Below, in pieces: positions 12,101 to 22,427 of a DNA stretch of 29,975 bases (position 1 is the first letter of the stretch; each line of letters opens with the position of its first letter). Both the position numbers and the translations under genes were made by a program. This stretch comes from Spirogloea muscicola (lineage: Eukaryota; Streptophyta; Zygnematophyceae; Spirogloeales; Spirogloeaceae), in assembly GCA_009602725.1 (NCBI GenBank), contig WELB01000205.1:1-29975 (forward strand), in the 5' to 3' direction. Below the pieces are notes generated by a model. It was not told where the DNA came from and did no database searches. It saw only the letters and a list, made by a program, of their open reading frames with translations.

Positions 12101-12812
12101 TTATATCATTGATGTCATCCATAAGCAGCACACACAACCATGTTGTTATCTCCATATGGTACCAACAATGCGCTTTAGTGTGTCAGGCCACATGGCTGAG
12201 ATGTAGAATAATTGTGACTCAGACTACTGTGTTGTGATGTCTGCAGAGTACCTCAGTAGTACTGCTGAGAGGCCAGAGGAGCTCAATATGGCCCTCCCCA
12301 TATCTGGATGCACATGGAGAGGAGGTGTGGAAGTGGCTCTTTGCTTTCAATTCTGCTGTCTGTCTGCTTGGAGCAGTCCTGCTTAACACTTATTGTGCTG
12401 TTTGTGGCTTTCCTTCAGGACGAAAACCTGCGGCGCGGGAAGCCTCTGTATCTAAATGCAGAGCGCTATGAGGCACTTACGGCAATGGTACTCTTTGCTT
12501 ATCGAGCTCTCTCGTCCCAATGGCAATGAATGTAGTAATTCTGGCTTCTCAGATTCTGCTGCTCCTTGACAAGTACTTGTGCTTCTGTACATGCAGTTCT
12601 GGTGTATCCAGTCCTTTAAAGTGCTACATGTATATGATTGCTTGCTGTAGCCTCGCAAAGGGAGCACTTTGCAAATTGAGGTGTGACAGTCTTGGATGTG
12701 ACGACCTTGTTGACCCCAAGCTTTTGTGGTGTTTGCACAGGTTGCAAGTCACGGACTTGATCACAACTCCCTTGTGTTAGCTAGCACAACCAGGATACGG
12801 AATCCGATTTGA
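3198..12812 (+). CDS. PRT6: UBR-box N-recognin E3 ubiquitin ligase, PRT6/UBR1 type, 14 exons
   Basis: Exons: 3198-3242, 3352-4503, 4779-6070, 6322-6706, 7062-8869, 9157-9208, 9552-10197, 10388-10599, 10774-11342, 11519-11635, 11893-11968, 12247-12324, 12419-12487, 12741-12812. All introns are GT-AG and phases agree, giving 2190 residues; Arabidopsis PRT6 is about 2000. The UBR box, residues 115-182, has the full Cys/His set (CRTCENDPTCAVC, GDHGAHDY, CCDCGD, CARH) and binds basic N-terminal residues of substrates. An Ala-rich then acidic linker lies near 608-640. An unusual RING-H2 starts with CALC (1303-1306), continues CGHALHQSC (1542-1550) and ends CPMC (1583-1586). The C-terminal UBR1-type zinc cap has CLTC (2060-2063), CLVC (2073-2076), a CC pair (2091-2092) and the HGEEDENLRRGKPLYL motif. 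By family knowledge it ubiquitinates N-degron substrates for proteasomal decay. The first 15-residue exon is the least certain part. The downstream NUP58 gene is convergent. Confidence 0.9.
4694..4767 (+). repeat. Tandem 37-bp imperfect duplication in UBR intron 2
   Basis: Two adjacent copies, 4694-4730 and 4731-4767, start TGATTATAATGAG and TGATTGTAACGAG and both end CTCTGTGAC or CCCTGTGAC. They sit immediately 5' of the acceptor at 4778, inside intron 2 (4504-4778). Confidence 0.85.
9244..9275 (+). repeat. Perfect 16-bp tandem duplication in UBR intron 6
   Basis: AAGCTAGATAACAAAC occurs twice back to back (9244-9259 and 9260-9275). It lies inside the intron between the exons that carry the RING middle and its last CxxC pair. 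Confidence 0.95.
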
Positions 12813-13963
12813 AGTGCAGAAGTTGATGCATTGAGATTCTTCATTGTCAATAGTAAACAATCCGCCCCGCTGAATGCCCTCCAATGCTGCCAATTGCCAT
12901 GTACATTGATTGAAGCCAAGGGCCACGTTAAATTGCTGGGGCAGTGACGTTGTAGAGATACTGCGCTTGCGAGACCTGCCAGCATCAAATATGACCTGCC
13001 ATAATCCCTGTACAGATTCTTAGGAAGACGATCCACAATCACGTGTCTGCATCACTACGACTGACTTTGCGTGCAGGTCAGTAGTCATTCTGCCATCGAT
13101 GGTGGTTCTTTTGCCTCCTACATTAGATTAGGGACAGCAATGTTAGTAAACAACGATTTTGAGCACAGAATATTGGAATTCAGCTGCACATCAAAGCCAG
13201 AGTAGGCTTCCACAATTGAACTTTTATGGGCACCTCAAATTGAGGTGCAATATCTACTTGCTGATGCTCTCTCTTATCTTCTTCTTTTACCCTCCCCACC
13301 AATAGGCAGAAACAAATAAGAATAGCCAAACTACATCTACTTATTAGGCACTCACACAAATGCTAAGACTCCTTGTCGCATACAAAGAAAACCATAATGC
13401 TTACACACATATTCAACAAACTTCCAGTAAGCAATCTCTACACGGTGGGCCGCCCACGGGGACGCAAGGCGGGAGTCCGGCTTTTCACTTTTCACATTGT
13501 CCATTCTTTTTGGGTTGGCTTTGCCAGCCCCTCTTCTCAATGGGCGAGCACCTTCTTTCACTGCCTAAACCAGCACTGAGGCTGTGGCCGAGTACGAGAG
13601 AGGATCAGAGGCTCACGACATTGTAGCATCAAGGCTTTGCCACACTGCTCCGCAGTCCCTATAATTCAGGTCTTACCTTGCTCATGGACAGTCGCTCAAG
13701 CAGTCCAGCTCGGCCCTCCCCTTCACCTGGCTGGCTTTTCAGACACTATGACTACATACTATACCTCTAAGATTGGCTGCAAGTCAGCGGACCTATTTGT
13801 GATGCTCTCCAGAGTTGCTACAACACTTGAGAGAATCTTCTTGTCCGCTCTAAGAAGGGCGGTGACTGTGAATAGCCAGCGAACTGTTGGTGGAATATCC
13901 AGTCAATGGCGCGCAGCATTGGGCACCCTTTGGCTACAAATAGGCTGCCCATCCTTCCTAAGC
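12813..13963. other. Convergent 3' flanks of UBR and NUP58 genes
   Basis: This gap holds the 3' UTRs of both genes and no recognised coding sequence. The only structured element I see is a hairpin-core repeat copy at 13499-13560. I could not place a convincing poly(A) signal for either gene. Confidence 0.5.
13499..13560 (+). repeat. Hairpin-core dispersed repeat copy
   Basis: It contains TCCATTCTTTTTGGGTTGGC, then GCCAGCCCCTCTTCTCAATG and GGCGAGCACC, aligning with 22428-22490 and with the reverse complements of 2285-2345 and 16626-16678. The stem (GGGTTGGC/GCCAGCCC) keeps one G-T wobble. Confidence 0.75.
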
Positions 13964-16331
13964 TTACTCATTTGCGCCTTGTACTTCCTCGAGGTTTGGA
14001 CTTGGCTGCTGTCTGCGCACGTCAAGCCAGCCACTAGAAGTTGGCAAGCCTCAAGCAAGGACGATAATATCAGAAGGTGCCACTATGAGCCTTTCTGCTC
14101 GATCATTAAGAGAGTTGTCAGGGTAAAGGAAAGACTGACCGTAGCTGTGGCATTTCCAAGGCCAAAGAGAGAAGTCACAGTCCCACCAGAACCTGACATG
14201 CACAACAGTGGGCCAATTTAGGATATGGTCCACAAAACTGTGGTCAACAAAACTGTGGGCACCAGACGGGGCAGTACCCATGCTAAAGCTGAGATGCTTT
14301 TGAAAGTAGCACATTCTCTCAAAAGCCTTCGGTAGTAGTTATCTTGCTGCCAGTCAATGTCAATTCTTTTATAGTTTCCAGCATTATCACCTTCACTAGC
14401 AGAAACTGGGGTACCAAAGAGGCTGGTGGAGGGTGCAGGGGTTCCAAAAAGACCAGCGCCCGAAGCTGCACCTGCATGATGATGAAGCAAAGGAGTTGAA
14501 ACAGCACTGCATGAATGTGAAATACTGGAAGCTCACACAAACACCTTCAGCAAGTAACACAGATGACAAGCGCATGACTTAAGACCACCTCTGTGTTGCT
14601 GAGACATTTGTCAATCCAACTGTTGCGATTCTTGTAGTTTGATCAGTGTAGTGCATTAATGAAGGACTTGTGCAGCGCAAGAAAGCTACAGCTGTCTCCA
14701 ACAAAAATTGCGAGTCTGCTAGGAGATTAGAAAGTGATGGAGTGCTTGACGATTGAATGACCCAATGAAGCTCAGTAATGAGCTGACCTCCAAACAAGTT
14801 GGTGCCAGAAGCCAAAGGTGATGCAGGCGCTCCAAAGAGGGAGGGCGTGCTGGCAGCAGCTGGAGTGATCGCGGAAGAAAGTGAGGGCATAGAGGCACCG
14901 CCAAATATTGAGGGCGTTGATGGCAAGCCCATCAGCGACGGAGCTGTGGAGGGAATGGTGCTGGTCCCAAACAGTGGCATAGAGGAGGATGGTGCCACAC
15001 TGCTGGGGCTCTTGTTGGCAAGAGACGGAAAGGCCACAGGCGAGGGGCCACCAAACAGGCCACCGGCTGCAGCGGAAGAGGTGCCTGGCGGCACTGAGCC
15101 AGCCGTAGCGACGCTGGCGCCGGCAATGAGGTTTGGCAGCGTCCCTAGTCGCGCCTTCTGCAGCGACTCTGCTCGCGCCGCCTCCCGCCGTTGAGCGTCC
15201 TGGAAGGGGTCTTGGGGGTCCCCGCGCCGCCGACGGTCCGCCAAGAAAGCCTGCTTCCCAGCTGCCACCTGCTGGTGCAGAGCCTCCACCTGCGCCAGCA
15301 GCTCCATATTGGCACTATTAATACTTCGGTTTCATGCTTGAGGTTTTAGGGAAATCAGAGTCAAGGGGCCGGAGTTTAGGATTCAGGGTCTACGATTTAG
15401 GGGTTAGGTTTTGCAAGCAGAGTCAATAATCTAGCCATCTTCCTAACTTGCTGCCATCAATCTCAATGCTCCGACCTGTCCTCTCACAGCAGGTCGTGTC
15501 TTGAACCCTGATGATAGAGCATCCTGCATGAAGACCGAGCTCTCTCTACATCTTTTTACTCCTGACAGGGTAACGGGGCGCAGCAGCTGCAGGCCTGGCT
15601 ACTGGTTTGGGGCATTTCACCCTGGCGGCAATGTGGATGAAGAAGGCGTGCAGGTTGACCACGACAGCGGGGAGGCACTGCAGGGCTCCACCACTGCCCA
15701 CATCCCTCCCGTCGCCCCCAGCTTCAGCCAGCACCTCCAGCTCCACGACGCGCCGCGCGCAGTCACTGAAGCTGCTCTCGAACTCCGCCGCACGCCGTGC
15801 CAGGTACGGCGACGGCAGGCTGGGCAGGCGGGCTGCGTAGAAGTAGTCGGGGCCGCCCAGCGGCGAGGCCGGCGACGCTGCCGGCGAGAGGTTGGGGAAG
15901 CGCTGCCGGACGGCCAGGAGGTTGCGGACGGCGTGCTCGGTGGCGTGCAGCAGGGCCTTGGCGGCGTGCAGGAGCTGGCGGGAGGCGGCGCCCTCTGCGC
16001 CGGCGGAGGACTCGAGCGCCGCCAGGCTCTGCAGCGTCGCAGCGGCAACGTCGTCGAGCGAGGACTCGGGGCCGCCCACGTCGTGCTCGTGCAGCAGCCG
16101 GCACTGGTCCAGCTGCAGGCTCTCAGCGCGGCACGCCGCCACCTTGGCCTCCACGGCCAGGAGCAGCTTCTGGGAGTCCGGGTGGAGGTTGTCCCACTTG
16201 GTGCCGTATGCGGCGGGCGCAGCGTCCTTGGTCGCCAGGTGCACCTGCCTGGCTGCCGCCGCCGCTGGTGACGGCGTGGCGGGCGCCGCCATCTGCGCGC
16301 CGCCAAAGGAGAAGCCGCCGAAGGCGGACAT
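13964..16331 (-). CDS. NUP58: FG nucleoporin NUP58 (p58/p45 type), 5 exons
   Basis: Minus-strand exons 16331-15621, 15289-14788, 14471-14391, 14192-14140 and 14008-13964 join in phase to 463 residues; Arabidopsis NUP58 is about 510. NUP58 forms the central channel of the nuclear pore with NUP54 and NUP62; its FG repeats bind transport receptors. The N-terminus has two FG motifs (MSAFGGFSFGG). The helical region follows, with the family signature TKWDNLHPDSQKLLL, the LDQC motif, RRFPNLSP-like and DYFYAARLPSLPSPYL segments, and VNLHAFFIHIAAR at the exon 1 end. Exon 2 continues this region as VEALHQQVAAGKQAFLADRR, followed by an FG tail with LFGG, LFGT, IFGG and LFGA motifs. Exons 3 and 4 add SLFGTP and SLFGLG. 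The 45-nt last exon is the weakest call: its acceptor could be 14008 or 14005. ATG 16331 is the first in-frame methionine and starts exactly at the FG segment. The gene converges on the UBR gene. Confidence 0.88.
15344..15412 (+). repeat. Degenerate telomere-like repeats inside NUP58 intron 1
   Basis: Within about 70 bases there are TTTTAGGG (15344), TTTAGGA (15375), TTCAGGG (15382), TTTAGGG (15396) and GTTAGG (15403), resembling the plant/algal telomere unit TTTAGGG or TTTTAGGG. It lies in the intron 15620-15290. The units are not in perfect register, so this could be a decayed interstitial telomeric repeat or chance. Confidence 0.5.
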
Positions 16332-16625
16332 GGGCGCCTCCACTGAACACTAACCCTTAAATCCCACAGGCACGCCGCCGGGCGCGCGCCGTGGCCCTGC
16401 CGGGTCAGCGCCTGCAGCCTGGCGAGCGCGCAGCGAGAGCACTGGCCGCAGCGCTGTTTCTGCTGGCCTCAGGCCGCGCCAACGACCATCTGGGGAGCTG
16501 GTGGATACATACATGCAAGGCGCGCGGTGCGCTTGAATTGAAAGCGTAGCCTATTCAAGCCAGCACTGGTTGAGGAAGCCGGCCCAAGCACCGCAGCTAG
16601 CTCTTCCAAATTTACTGCAGAAGAA

Positions 16626-16678
16626 AGGGCTCGCCCATTGCGGATCGGAGCTGGAAAAGCCAGCCCTCTTCTTTTGCG
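16626..16678 (-). repeat. Hairpin-core dispersed repeat copy (inverted)
   Basis: GGGCTCGCCCATTGCGGATC followed by GGAGCTGGAAAAGCCAGCCC and CTTCTTTT. Its reverse complement aligns with 13499-13560 and 22428-22490. The GCTGG/CCAGC stem is intact. Confidence 0.75.
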
Positions 16679-17027
16679 AATCTGGCATGTTAAGCGTTCA
16701 CCCTGCCATGTCAAGTGCCCCATACCGACCTCAGCAAGAAGTAAGGCCCACTACTCGTGGGTCCAACATCTTAGACTACCATTGCACCGGCTACTCCATG
16801 CAGCTTGTGCAGAAGAATGAGCTTAGGTATTCAACAAAGCGACACAACGAGGCATCTTGTGCCAAGATATAACAGCGTAATCGGTATTAGATGCTCAAGG
16901 CCCGAAGTACTGGCTCAACGCTATCACCAGTGAAGATGAGGCCCACTTCACATGCCTCATCAATTCAGTGCGAACTGAATGAGCACAGCTGCATTTCCTT
17001 TTTCAAACCTGCTGCAATTCTACGCTT

Positions 17028-17057
17028 GGCCCAGCATCGGGGGGCCCAGCATCGGGG
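17028..17057 (+). repeat. Perfect 15-bp tandem duplication
   Basis: GGCCCAGCATCGGGG is present twice without a spacer (17028-17042 and 17043-17057) in the intergenic DNA upstream of NUP58. Confidence 0.9.
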
Positions 17058-17424
17058 ACAGCTATGAACGTGCCTTCAGGTGCATTGTATAGCCACCTGA
17101 AGCAAGATCGGGCACCAGTCCAGGCATCAGATCCTGCATATTATCCAGAATGCAAGGTAGAAATAACGAGAGGAAGATCTCAGGCTCTAGATTATGGACA
17201 GGACCAGCTCCACAAGCTTGCAGGGAAAGGTTTGATGATCTTTCGGCCACCTTGTAGATACGAATGGAGCACATGCTCAAGCAGTCAAACATGTGGACAT
17301 GACCAGTTTCACATCGAAGTTCTGCTGAGGAGAGAGTAGTGATCGCATTGGCCACCTTTTATTGTGACATTTCAGGACTGCTATTCTGATGCAATTTTTG
17401 ACTGAGGGGGTAAAGAATGGCCTT

Positions 17425-19168
17425 TCACCTGCGGACGAATATGGGCGGTAATGGTCTCACATCATCCTCCTTCAGATGCTCTCTCTTCTTCAGCTCTCCC
17501 ATAGCCTGGCGCGGGCTTAAGACAAGGCATGGGCCCTGTATTGACTCAAGTGGGTTCACGTCGCTGTGATTTGACTCGTACACCTGGCTCAACAATCCAC
17601 GCTAGGCAGACACAGTGATAAGAATCTGCCTTGCACCCTGCAAAGCGGCCCTGCTGTTTGCAACACTTGCAAGACGTGCAACTGTTCAAGAGCTGCAGTT
17701 TGTTGCCAGCCAATGCACCCAACGGTTACATGCTCACTGTCAAGCTTCAGACATATGCTGGTATTGCAGCCAGACCTCATTTGCCTCGAGCATTGATGTC
17801 GGCTTGACCACAGCCTCTGGCAAGTCAGAGGGGTAGAAACACCAGCACACTTTGACCACCTTCACTTTATCAGCAGTGTCCTCATACATCTCCTGTTAAA
17901 AGCAAGGGCGCAACAGGGACACAGCATGCCTTAGTGAAGAGGCAAGCTGTGAAGTACTAATCATAACATCCTGTGACGGAGAACATGTTGTGATGCCTGC
18001 ATGACATTGATTTGCAGTGGTTCATACAAAACTGTACCTGCAGGCGGGCTACATATGGTCGATCGCCTGGAGACTCTGGCCTAAATAAAGCACAACTGTT
18101 GACCTTGTACGATACACCCCGAATGCGGCAACCTAAATACTGCAGTCTACTTTCGTGAATTTGAGGTGAGCTATTTTCCCACTCAATATCATGAGCAAGC
18201 TCCTCTGTGGGCTCAGACTCTCGCATTTTGCCACTATTTTCAGGTGCTCCTGCCTTTCCGCCTGCCTGTGCATCCTGTGCCTGATTGCTGGACTCTCCAA
18301 CTACTGGCACTTCCCAAGTTGCAACTGCCGGCAACTGTTCCTGCTCAATGTTTGCAACCACGGGTTCCTTTGAGAGGGCAATAGCCTTTTCAACAGGCCC
18401 TGCATCTGCCTTGACTGCAGATTCTGCTCTGGGAAATTTATGCGACTGCTGCGCAAGCAGCGCTACACTCTGTACTTGTTGGCTTCCTTCTGTTGGAGTC
18501 AGCTGAGCAACCTTCTCTGCGTCCCCAGGAGCTGGCCCCTGCTGCTTCACATGGTCGTTGAGCTGACACTGAGAGAACACCCACGCTCCGCTGGCCCTTG
18601 CGACCTGCGCAAGAAGCTCCTGCTGGGCTGTCCTGGCTGCCATTGGTGCCCTGGACTGCTGGCTAGAAGGTGGGATCGCGGACCCCAAAGCCCCAGCAGG
18701 TGGTAAGACAAGCTGACTCTCCTCAGCCGCAGTGGTCCCAGGACCCTGGCGAGACGTTGCAGGCAAGCTGGCGGCGCGGATTGGCCCATACTTTGAGGGC
18801 CTTATGCTCTTCTGTGCCCTGCAAGATGGGCAGTACCAGTCGCCCTGCACATGCACACATGGCACTGCAGTCTGAGCAACATTGACCTGCATATGAGCAC
18901 CCATGATGTGATACAGGCCTGCGCGTGACGAGCGTACCTGCGGAAGTGTAGCGCGAGATACTTGGACGCAGTCTAGGTGGTGCCCCTTTTCACAAGCGTC
19001 GCACAGAAGCAGCTCTATGGCCTTGCTGTCCAGCTTCTTGCAGACCTCGCACACCATGAGAGCATCGGACTCAGGTGTCCAATGGAGAGATTGCCCCTCC
19101 TGTTTGTTTACCTGAACAAGCGGAAGCCACCACTCATCAGAAACAAAGTGGCTTTGCATGAGGACCAT
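17425..19168 (-). CDS. PHD-finger plus BAH-domain chromatin reader, 4 exons shown
   Basis: Exons 19168-18938, 18844-18038, 17892-17776 and 17583-17425 join in phase to 437 residues. A C4HC3 PHD finger spans residues 40-85: CEVC (40-43), CDAC, H-x2-C, then GDWYCPSC (78-85); such fingers bind histone H3 tails. About 220 residues of Gln/Ala/Pro-rich, probably disordered sequence follow. A BAH domain covers about 313-437: YLGCRIRGVSYKV, PGDRPYVARL, KVKVVKVCWCFYPSDLPE and SNHSDVNPLESIQGPCLVL, the last being the family's closing strand. PHD and BAH domains are known to pair in chromatin regulators such as plant EBS/SHL, but there the BAH comes first. ATG 19168 is the first in-frame Met after two TAA codons; a Gln-rich coiled exon at 19596-19460 could be a further 5' exon, so the N-terminus is uncertain. 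The stop TGA 17427-17425 follows the BAH directly; a donor-like GTGAAA overlaps it, so a longer C-terminus is possible. Confidence 0.75.
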
Positions 19169-19459
19169 GACTGATCCGAGCTGCCTTAAGTCCCTTCCCA
19201 GGTGCACGCAACAGTTGCTTGATTTGTGATATTATTAAACATATACAAGCGGACCACGCGACCATGAGCGTCCACGACAGAGACCTGGAAATTCTGCTAC
19301 TTGACAAATCGAGAGGCAAGGAAATAGCTCGTGAAGTGATATTTGCGCTCTTCCCACAGGAGGGGCGATGGCTGTGTGTGAGTAGTCACAGTTCTCCCTG
19401 TCAGCAACGTCAATTGCACAGTACTTGCTGTGCTTCATAATGCACCTGGGCTGTCCGAC

Positions 19460-19596
19460 CTGCAGGTGGTGGTTTGCGGCCTGCTCCATTTGCAGCTGCT
19501 TCTGATGCTGTAACTCCGCACTCCGCCTGCTTAGCATGTCCATGAGCTGTGTGGTCGATAAAGAACCGCCTTCAAGTGCTCCTAGCAGGGGGATGG
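19460..19596 (-). CDS. Candidate 5' coding exon (Gln-rich coiled coil) of the PHD-BAH gene
   Basis: After a pyrimidine-rich acceptor (TTTTCTTTGCCAG), 137 bases read STTQLMDMLSRRSAELQHQK followed by a QLQMEQ-containing helix, ending in CAG before GTCGG. Phase at the 3' end is 0, and joining to 19180 would be in frame with the PHD exon. The acceptor near 19181 is not pyrimidine-rich. The helix-like, Gln-rich composition fits the gene's low-complexity regions. This is inference only. Confidence 0.3.
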
Positions 19597-19599
19597 CTG

Positions 19600-20325
19600 G
19601 CAAAGAAAAGACAAAGCAGATTTGCACGTGAATCGGAAGGTGAAGCCGGCTCTTGCTTCTACGCTTGCCTCTACTTCTGCCTCCTTCACATCATTCGCAT
19701 GGTAGCAGCTCGGGGAGCAACTGAGCTCTGCAGCACACTCTGTCTCATGGATCATCACAACAGAAAACAACACCAGCTATGCAGGCATACCCAAGGAGGA
19801 TGTCGGCCTTGACATTGTAGGCCCTGATCACAAAATGAATGACACAATTTGTCAGAAGGCCCTGCTCAATATGTACGCGCATTGTGAATAGGTCATTAGC
19901 TAAATACCCGTGCACAATCACATCGGTTGTAAAGAAGAGTGTAGTGTACATAGGGCTCAATCTTGGGAAACGAGGTTTGTGAACCATGATGCACACTATA
20001 CTTCCAGTCACATGCTTAAGAGTAGCCATCTATGGATCATGGAGACTGCTCATGATGACTGCTCTGGATATGGTAAGATAAGAAGATGCTACGATGGTTG
20101 ACCATCTCAAATTCCAGTGATGAGATAAAGGTTAAACATTAAGCGTGCAGCACTTAATACCTTGATGACTAAGTGGAGGCTGAACATAAGTTGCACTGCT
20201 GTTGGCAGAGTACATTTCTTGATGAGGACGAAGTAGGGCCTTCCCCTCAGGATTCCATGCCACCTGCATTCAAGAAATGGATGATAGCCACGTTTCCACG
20301 ATGTCCTCAGCAACAGAAGATTGGC
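19600..20325. other. Unresolved stretch between two minus-strand coding blocks
   Basis: If the 20805 frame and the PHD-BAH gene are one transcription unit, this is intron(s) with perhaps one or two small exons. One exon-like piece on the minus strand is around 19640-19740. I cannot fix splice sites and see no repeats. Confidence 0.3.
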
Positions 20326-20805
20326 TCAGAACAGAGGCTGTGCTGGACAAAACAAGATCTCCTGCTCGTAAGTTTGATCGGATTTCGGCAGGGCCTCATA
20401 AGCGCTTGTTTTGCCCAAGAGCGCCACCTGTGATGCGGCTGGAGAAGCGGAGGGCGTTGGCGGGGCCGTCCTGCGCTTCTTCGACGTCATAGACCTGTAA
20501 CCAAGGTGCACCATGGCCTCGTGGGCCGCCTTCTTCGTGACCACGTCCTTTGGCCTCACTATCTCAATGGTCGCAGCCATCATGCCATATGCTTCTGATG
20601 CGAGAGCCAGCTCCCCTGGTTGGGGTTCCCTGTCGGCCCGCAGCTTGTTTACCCCAGCCAGGACAAGGATTGTCTCGCGGAGGCGGTCCAAGAGTGACTG
20701 AACTCCAGTCCCTTTGCTGAGCATCCCCTTGTATACCTGCAGGGAGTCCTCTAGCCCAGGTGCCCGCCTGAGCTCCTCCTGCACGGATGTCTGTGCGCTC
20801 GCCAT
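20326..20805 (-). CDS. Unassigned 159-residue reading frame, possible first exon
   Basis: From ATG 20805 (MASAQTSVQEELRRAPGLED) the frame stays open to TGA 20328-20326. The protein is helix-rich for about 110 residues, then has a basic TSKKRRTAP stretch like a nuclear localisation signal and a Ser/Pro/Ala tract. I do not recognise the family. The position upstream of the PHD-BAH gene on the same strand and the NLS-like motif would fit a 5' exon of that gene or a small nuclear protein of its own. Donor-like sites exist after SPAASQ (GTGGCG) and after LGY (GTCTAT), so the last 30 residues may be intronic. Confidence 0.4.
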   Translation of the reverse strand: MASAQTSVQEELRRAPGLEDSLQVYKGMLSKGTGVQSLLDRLRETILVLAGVNKLRADREPQPGELALASEAYGMMAATIEIVRPKDVVTKKAAHEAMVHLGYRSMTSKKRRTAPPTPSASPAASQVALLGKTSAYEALPKSDQTYEQEILFCPAQPLF

Positions 20806-21661
20806 CCTGTGGCATCGCACAACTAGGCTTCAAGTGCTTCTTTGCTCAGGAATACTAATCTCATGCTCTACAGCAAAGGCTTTGTGCTGCAGACCACTGC
20901 CGGTAGCATAGGGACACTTTCAGATTGTGGGCTAAGAGCAACAGTTGGCCGAGCGCAGACTCGTCAACTCGTCAACTCGTGAGGAGGGCAGCGAGCCACC
21001 AGACAGCATACCGAGCGGGTGCATTATCACCGTTGGCGGTTGCCACAGGTTCGCCGCCAGCCATGGACCAGACAAACAGGTTCCCGTGCTGTGCTAAAGG
21101 TTCCCTCGCTTCCGCGCCAGTGAGAGCCAGCAGCAGCCGGATCAGCAACAACAGCGTCGGCACAGCACCCCCGACAGGACGCGCCTCTTCGAGCTGGGCA
21201 CGTGGGTTCCTTGCGGCACCCAGAGGCTGGGGTTCAGTGCAGCTCGAGGCGAGGCCGCCAAGCCGCCTCTGCTCGTCGCTCGTCTAGCTGCAGCGACCAC
21301 AAGCGTTCAGGCTGCCGTCCTGCTGCCGACGGTGCGCCCGTGCCTGTTACCCACGACCAAGCCTCCGCGCCAAGCTTGAGCGAAGGAAACGCCCGCGCCC
21401 TGGAGCGCACAAGCCCCTTAACCGTCAGTCTCGAGGTTACTCTGCGCGCTCTGCGCCCGAGCGGGCTTCTTCTTCTTCTTGCGTGGACTCGCGCCAGCGG
21501 CGGCGCAGGCTGGAGAGCTACAGGTGGCGAAGACCATGAGCCATACGAAGCGCTAGTGGGTGAGAGCTCGCGTTCAGCAGCTAGGACTCTTCTTAAGAAG
21601 AGCTGTTTTTCTGAAATCGACGCACGCCGTCGTAGTCGGGCCGGTCGCTTGCAGCAGAAAT

Positions 21662-21716
21662 GACAAGCACACAAGAAAAAACAAAGCAGCTACTAACCAC
21701 TCAGTAACCCCTGCTC
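21662..21716 (-). repeat. Module B fragment of the dispersed repeat
   Basis: ACAAGCACACAAGAAAAAAC, then CAAAGCAGCTACTAACCACT and CAGTAACCCCTGCT. This is the same order as the reverse complement of about 29388-29445 and as the 2380-2415 part of the composite repeat near the left end. Confidence 0.75.
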
Positions 21717-21970
21717 CCATTCCCAGGGAGGCCATCACCGTCGCACCCTGGACATTGTGGGTGTACAACCTGGCGGAGGCCCACGAGCTTTGGTTGATGT
21801 GGTGGTGACTGAGGCATACAAGAGTTCCGCTTCCACACACATTGCTGGCCACGCAGTGGGAGGTGCTGAGCAGAAAAAGCTCCGACACTACTCAGACTAC
21901 CCCCGCAGTGACCACCTCCTCCCGGCCGCAATCGACACTTTCGGCTGCTTGGGTCCTCGCTTCCATACCC

Positions 21971-22349
21971 TACTCTCTTAATATACACGCATTTCCTACT
22001 CGAGAACATAGCGAGTCTGGGATATGCACGACGCGAGGATATGCTGCCAGCCCAGATGGGTATGCCGGCAGCCTATCTGTCATTTCTGCGACGTCGAGTG
22101 TCAACCTGTCTGCAACGAGCTCAGGCGTATGCTCTGCATCAGAAAGCTGGTCGAGCCTTAGCTGCTGGCACAAGAGCTAGTCAATTGCCGTCCGGTATTC
22201 GAGCGTCAGCTAGCGACCTCTATGTGCTGACTCGTGGTTACTGAGCGGGTCAGCTTAGCAGCAGGTGACGTACATTTGTCCAATGTGCTTGCCTTTGTAC
22301 TTGGCCACACATGGCCTCCCCATCTCTTAATATACACGCATTTTCCTGC
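21971..22349 (-). repeat. Dispersed repeat pieces with duplicated AATATACACGCATTT tract
   Basis: CTCTTAATATACACGCATTT occurs near 21974 and again near 22324. Between them, 22231-22312 is the reverse complement of module A block two: CGTGGTTACTGAGCGGGTCA, then ATGTGCTTGCCTTTGTACTT and GGCC. This copy diverges in its middle, where a GACGTACATTTGTCC stretch replaces the usual sequence; the same replacement recurs at 25497, so there is a sub-family. Confidence 0.7.
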
Positions 22350-22427
22350 TAAGCAGGCGCAGCTGCAGGCGCTGCTGCTTCGCCTTAGGGCTTCGCCTGG
22401 CTTCCCCCCCCCTCTTCTTGTACTCTG

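Larger units (their letters stand above)
16332..17424. other. Gap between NUP58 5' end and PHD-BAH 3' end
   Basis: NUP58 promoter DNA and the PHD-BAH 3' flank should lie here. Visible structure is limited to a hairpin-core repeat copy at 16626-16678 and a perfect 15-bp tandem duplication at 17028-17057. Short open frames exist on both strands between 17060 and 17355, but they show no family motif and no coherent splice pattern. Confidence 0.5.

Noticed and set aside
13637-14221. 194-codon plus-strand frame, suspected as a gene
   Set aside because: It overlaps NUP58 exons 4 and 5 and introns on the other strand, where FG motifs and splice phases support the minus-strand reading.
15621-16343. 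Start of NUP58 at 16343 (GTG) giving four extra residues
   Set aside because: It uses a non-ATG start; the ATG at 16331 begins directly at the FG-rich N-terminus.
15501-16360. Long plus-strand frames of 256 and 187 codons
   Set aside because: Antisense shadows of NUP58 exon 1, whose minus-strand protein matches the NUP58 helical domain.
18845-18961. Alternative PHD intron with donor at 18961
   Set aside because: It would leave only GDWY between the PHD cysteines after CVQ, too short for the fold; donor 18937 gives the normal spacing.
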